Of a DNA stretch of 64,000 nucleotides, positions 63,575 through 64,000 are shown one piece after another. A model generated the notes under the pieces. It saw nothing but the letters and a program-made list of their open reading frames with translations. It ran no database searches and was not told the origin of the DNA. The DNA comes from Nemertoderma westbladi. Lineage: Eukaryota > Xenacoelomorpha > Nemertodermatida > Nemertodermatidae. Each line of letters starts with the position of its first letter. Within the stretch, counting starts at the first letter, position 1. The stretch lies in assembly GCA_032718475.1 (NCBI GenBank), contig JAUCBJ010006897.1, positions 1-64,000 of the forward strand, given 5' to 3'. The position numbers and the translations under genes were made by a program.

Positions 63575-64000
63575 ATGGATTACATTAGTAATGCGGAGGT
63601 CCAGCCACTAGAGGCCAGTGGAATGACTGGACACAATCGGCCTCACAGGCGTCAGTTATCTCCTGACCGGCTGCCTGTCTCACCCCCTACTGGAGAGAGA
63701 GCGGCAAACAATTCTTTGAGTCCCTTTCCTGATGACCTTTCTGGCCTAAACCCTGGGTCACCAGGGAGGCCAGATTATGAGGGGGAGAGGGATTCTGGAG
63801 TTGGAGGCTACTCTCATGTTCCACCGCGACCAACAAAGCCATTGGTGAATCTGAGGCAAGTCACTAGACTAGCCTCAGTAAACACCCTAACACTCGGGTC
63901 CCCAATACGACAAGGTGTGCTGACTGCCTTGGCAGATAAGCTTTCTCTTAGTGCAGTGGGTGTTCAAGAGCACCGAATGCAGACTGGACAGACTGTGATG
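63575..64000 (+). CDS. LINE ORF2, N-terminal endonuclease start (runs off window)
   Basis: The ATG at 63575 opens 142 codons without a stop to the window end. After a Pro/Ser-rich leader (RRQLSPDRLPVSPPTGER), residues from about 98 read RLASVNTLTLGSPIRQGVLT and KLSLSAVGVQEHRMQT. These are the first two blocks of an APE-like endonuclease: the N-T start motif, with N103 as candidate metal or substrate residue, and QEHR with E134 in the place of the catalytic glutamate. The frame is clean, so this may be a young copy. The 5' untranslated part from 63088 on is shared with 43758-43850. Confidence 0.8.
   Translation, partial: MDYISNAEVQPLEASGMTGHNRPHRRQLSPDRLPVSPPTGERAANNSLSPFPDDLSGLNPGSPGRPDYEGERDSGVGGYSHVPPRPTKPLVNLRQVTRLASVNTLTLGSPIRQGVLTALADKLSLSAVGVQEHRMQTGQTVM

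Overview
The window looks like repeat-dominated, AT-rich nuclear DNA from an invertebrate animal. It carries spliced genes with GT/AG introns, APE-type LINEs, BEL/Pao retroelements, a Helitron, pogo-like and piggyBac-like DNA transposons and several satellites. The short word TAGGCCTA is common throughout. I cannot name the species. I see no clear housekeeping gene; almost every coding piece belongs to, or is broken by, a mobile element.

Layout. 0-2.3 kb: an inverted repeat enclosing what reads as a type I hammerhead ribozyme (597-675), then T-rich repeat DNA. 2.36-15.0 kb: a ~1.07 kb tandem duplication whose second copy is split by a 10.5 kb pogo-like transposon (3919-14423, TA duplication). 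That transposon's transposase gene, which has a C-terminal PHD finger, is itself split by a second complete DNA transposon (4683-9285, TTAG duplication). A mariner-like non-autonomous element sits further downstream (12384-13094). 15-23 kb: a LINE fragment, a BEL/Pao pol 3' end, an LTR-like block, and a GC-rich pair of overlapping ORFs (19267-21868): a large protein with an exonuclease-like domain and a CCHC zinc-knuckle protein. 23.8-28.3 kb: a decayed multi-exon gene on the minus strand, split by a piggyBac-like MITE. 31.6-36.2 kb: another minus-strand gene split by a 3.6 kb element with an ATAT duplication, which in turn holds LINE fragments. 36.2-38.7 kb: an 87-bp satellite. 38.9-46.8 kb: gene and transposon relics, foldback and palindromic elements, and three overlapping zinc-ribbon ORFs. 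46.8-48.0 kb: a 59-bp satellite. 50.6-53.7 kb: a BEL/Pao RT fragment and nested piggyBac-like elements. 54.5-58.2 kb: an RPA-like two-exon gene, head-to-head microsatellite arrays and the end of a Helitron helicase. 58.3-62.6 kb: a 19-bp satellite. 63.1-64.0 kb: the 5' part of a LINE ORF2 running off the window.

The main theme is nested insertion that can be read exactly. For four insertions the target-site duplication can be removed on paper to give back an open frame or a paralogous empty site. The two points most worth following are the hammerhead ribozyme and the unassigned two-ORF cassette next to the LTR-like block.
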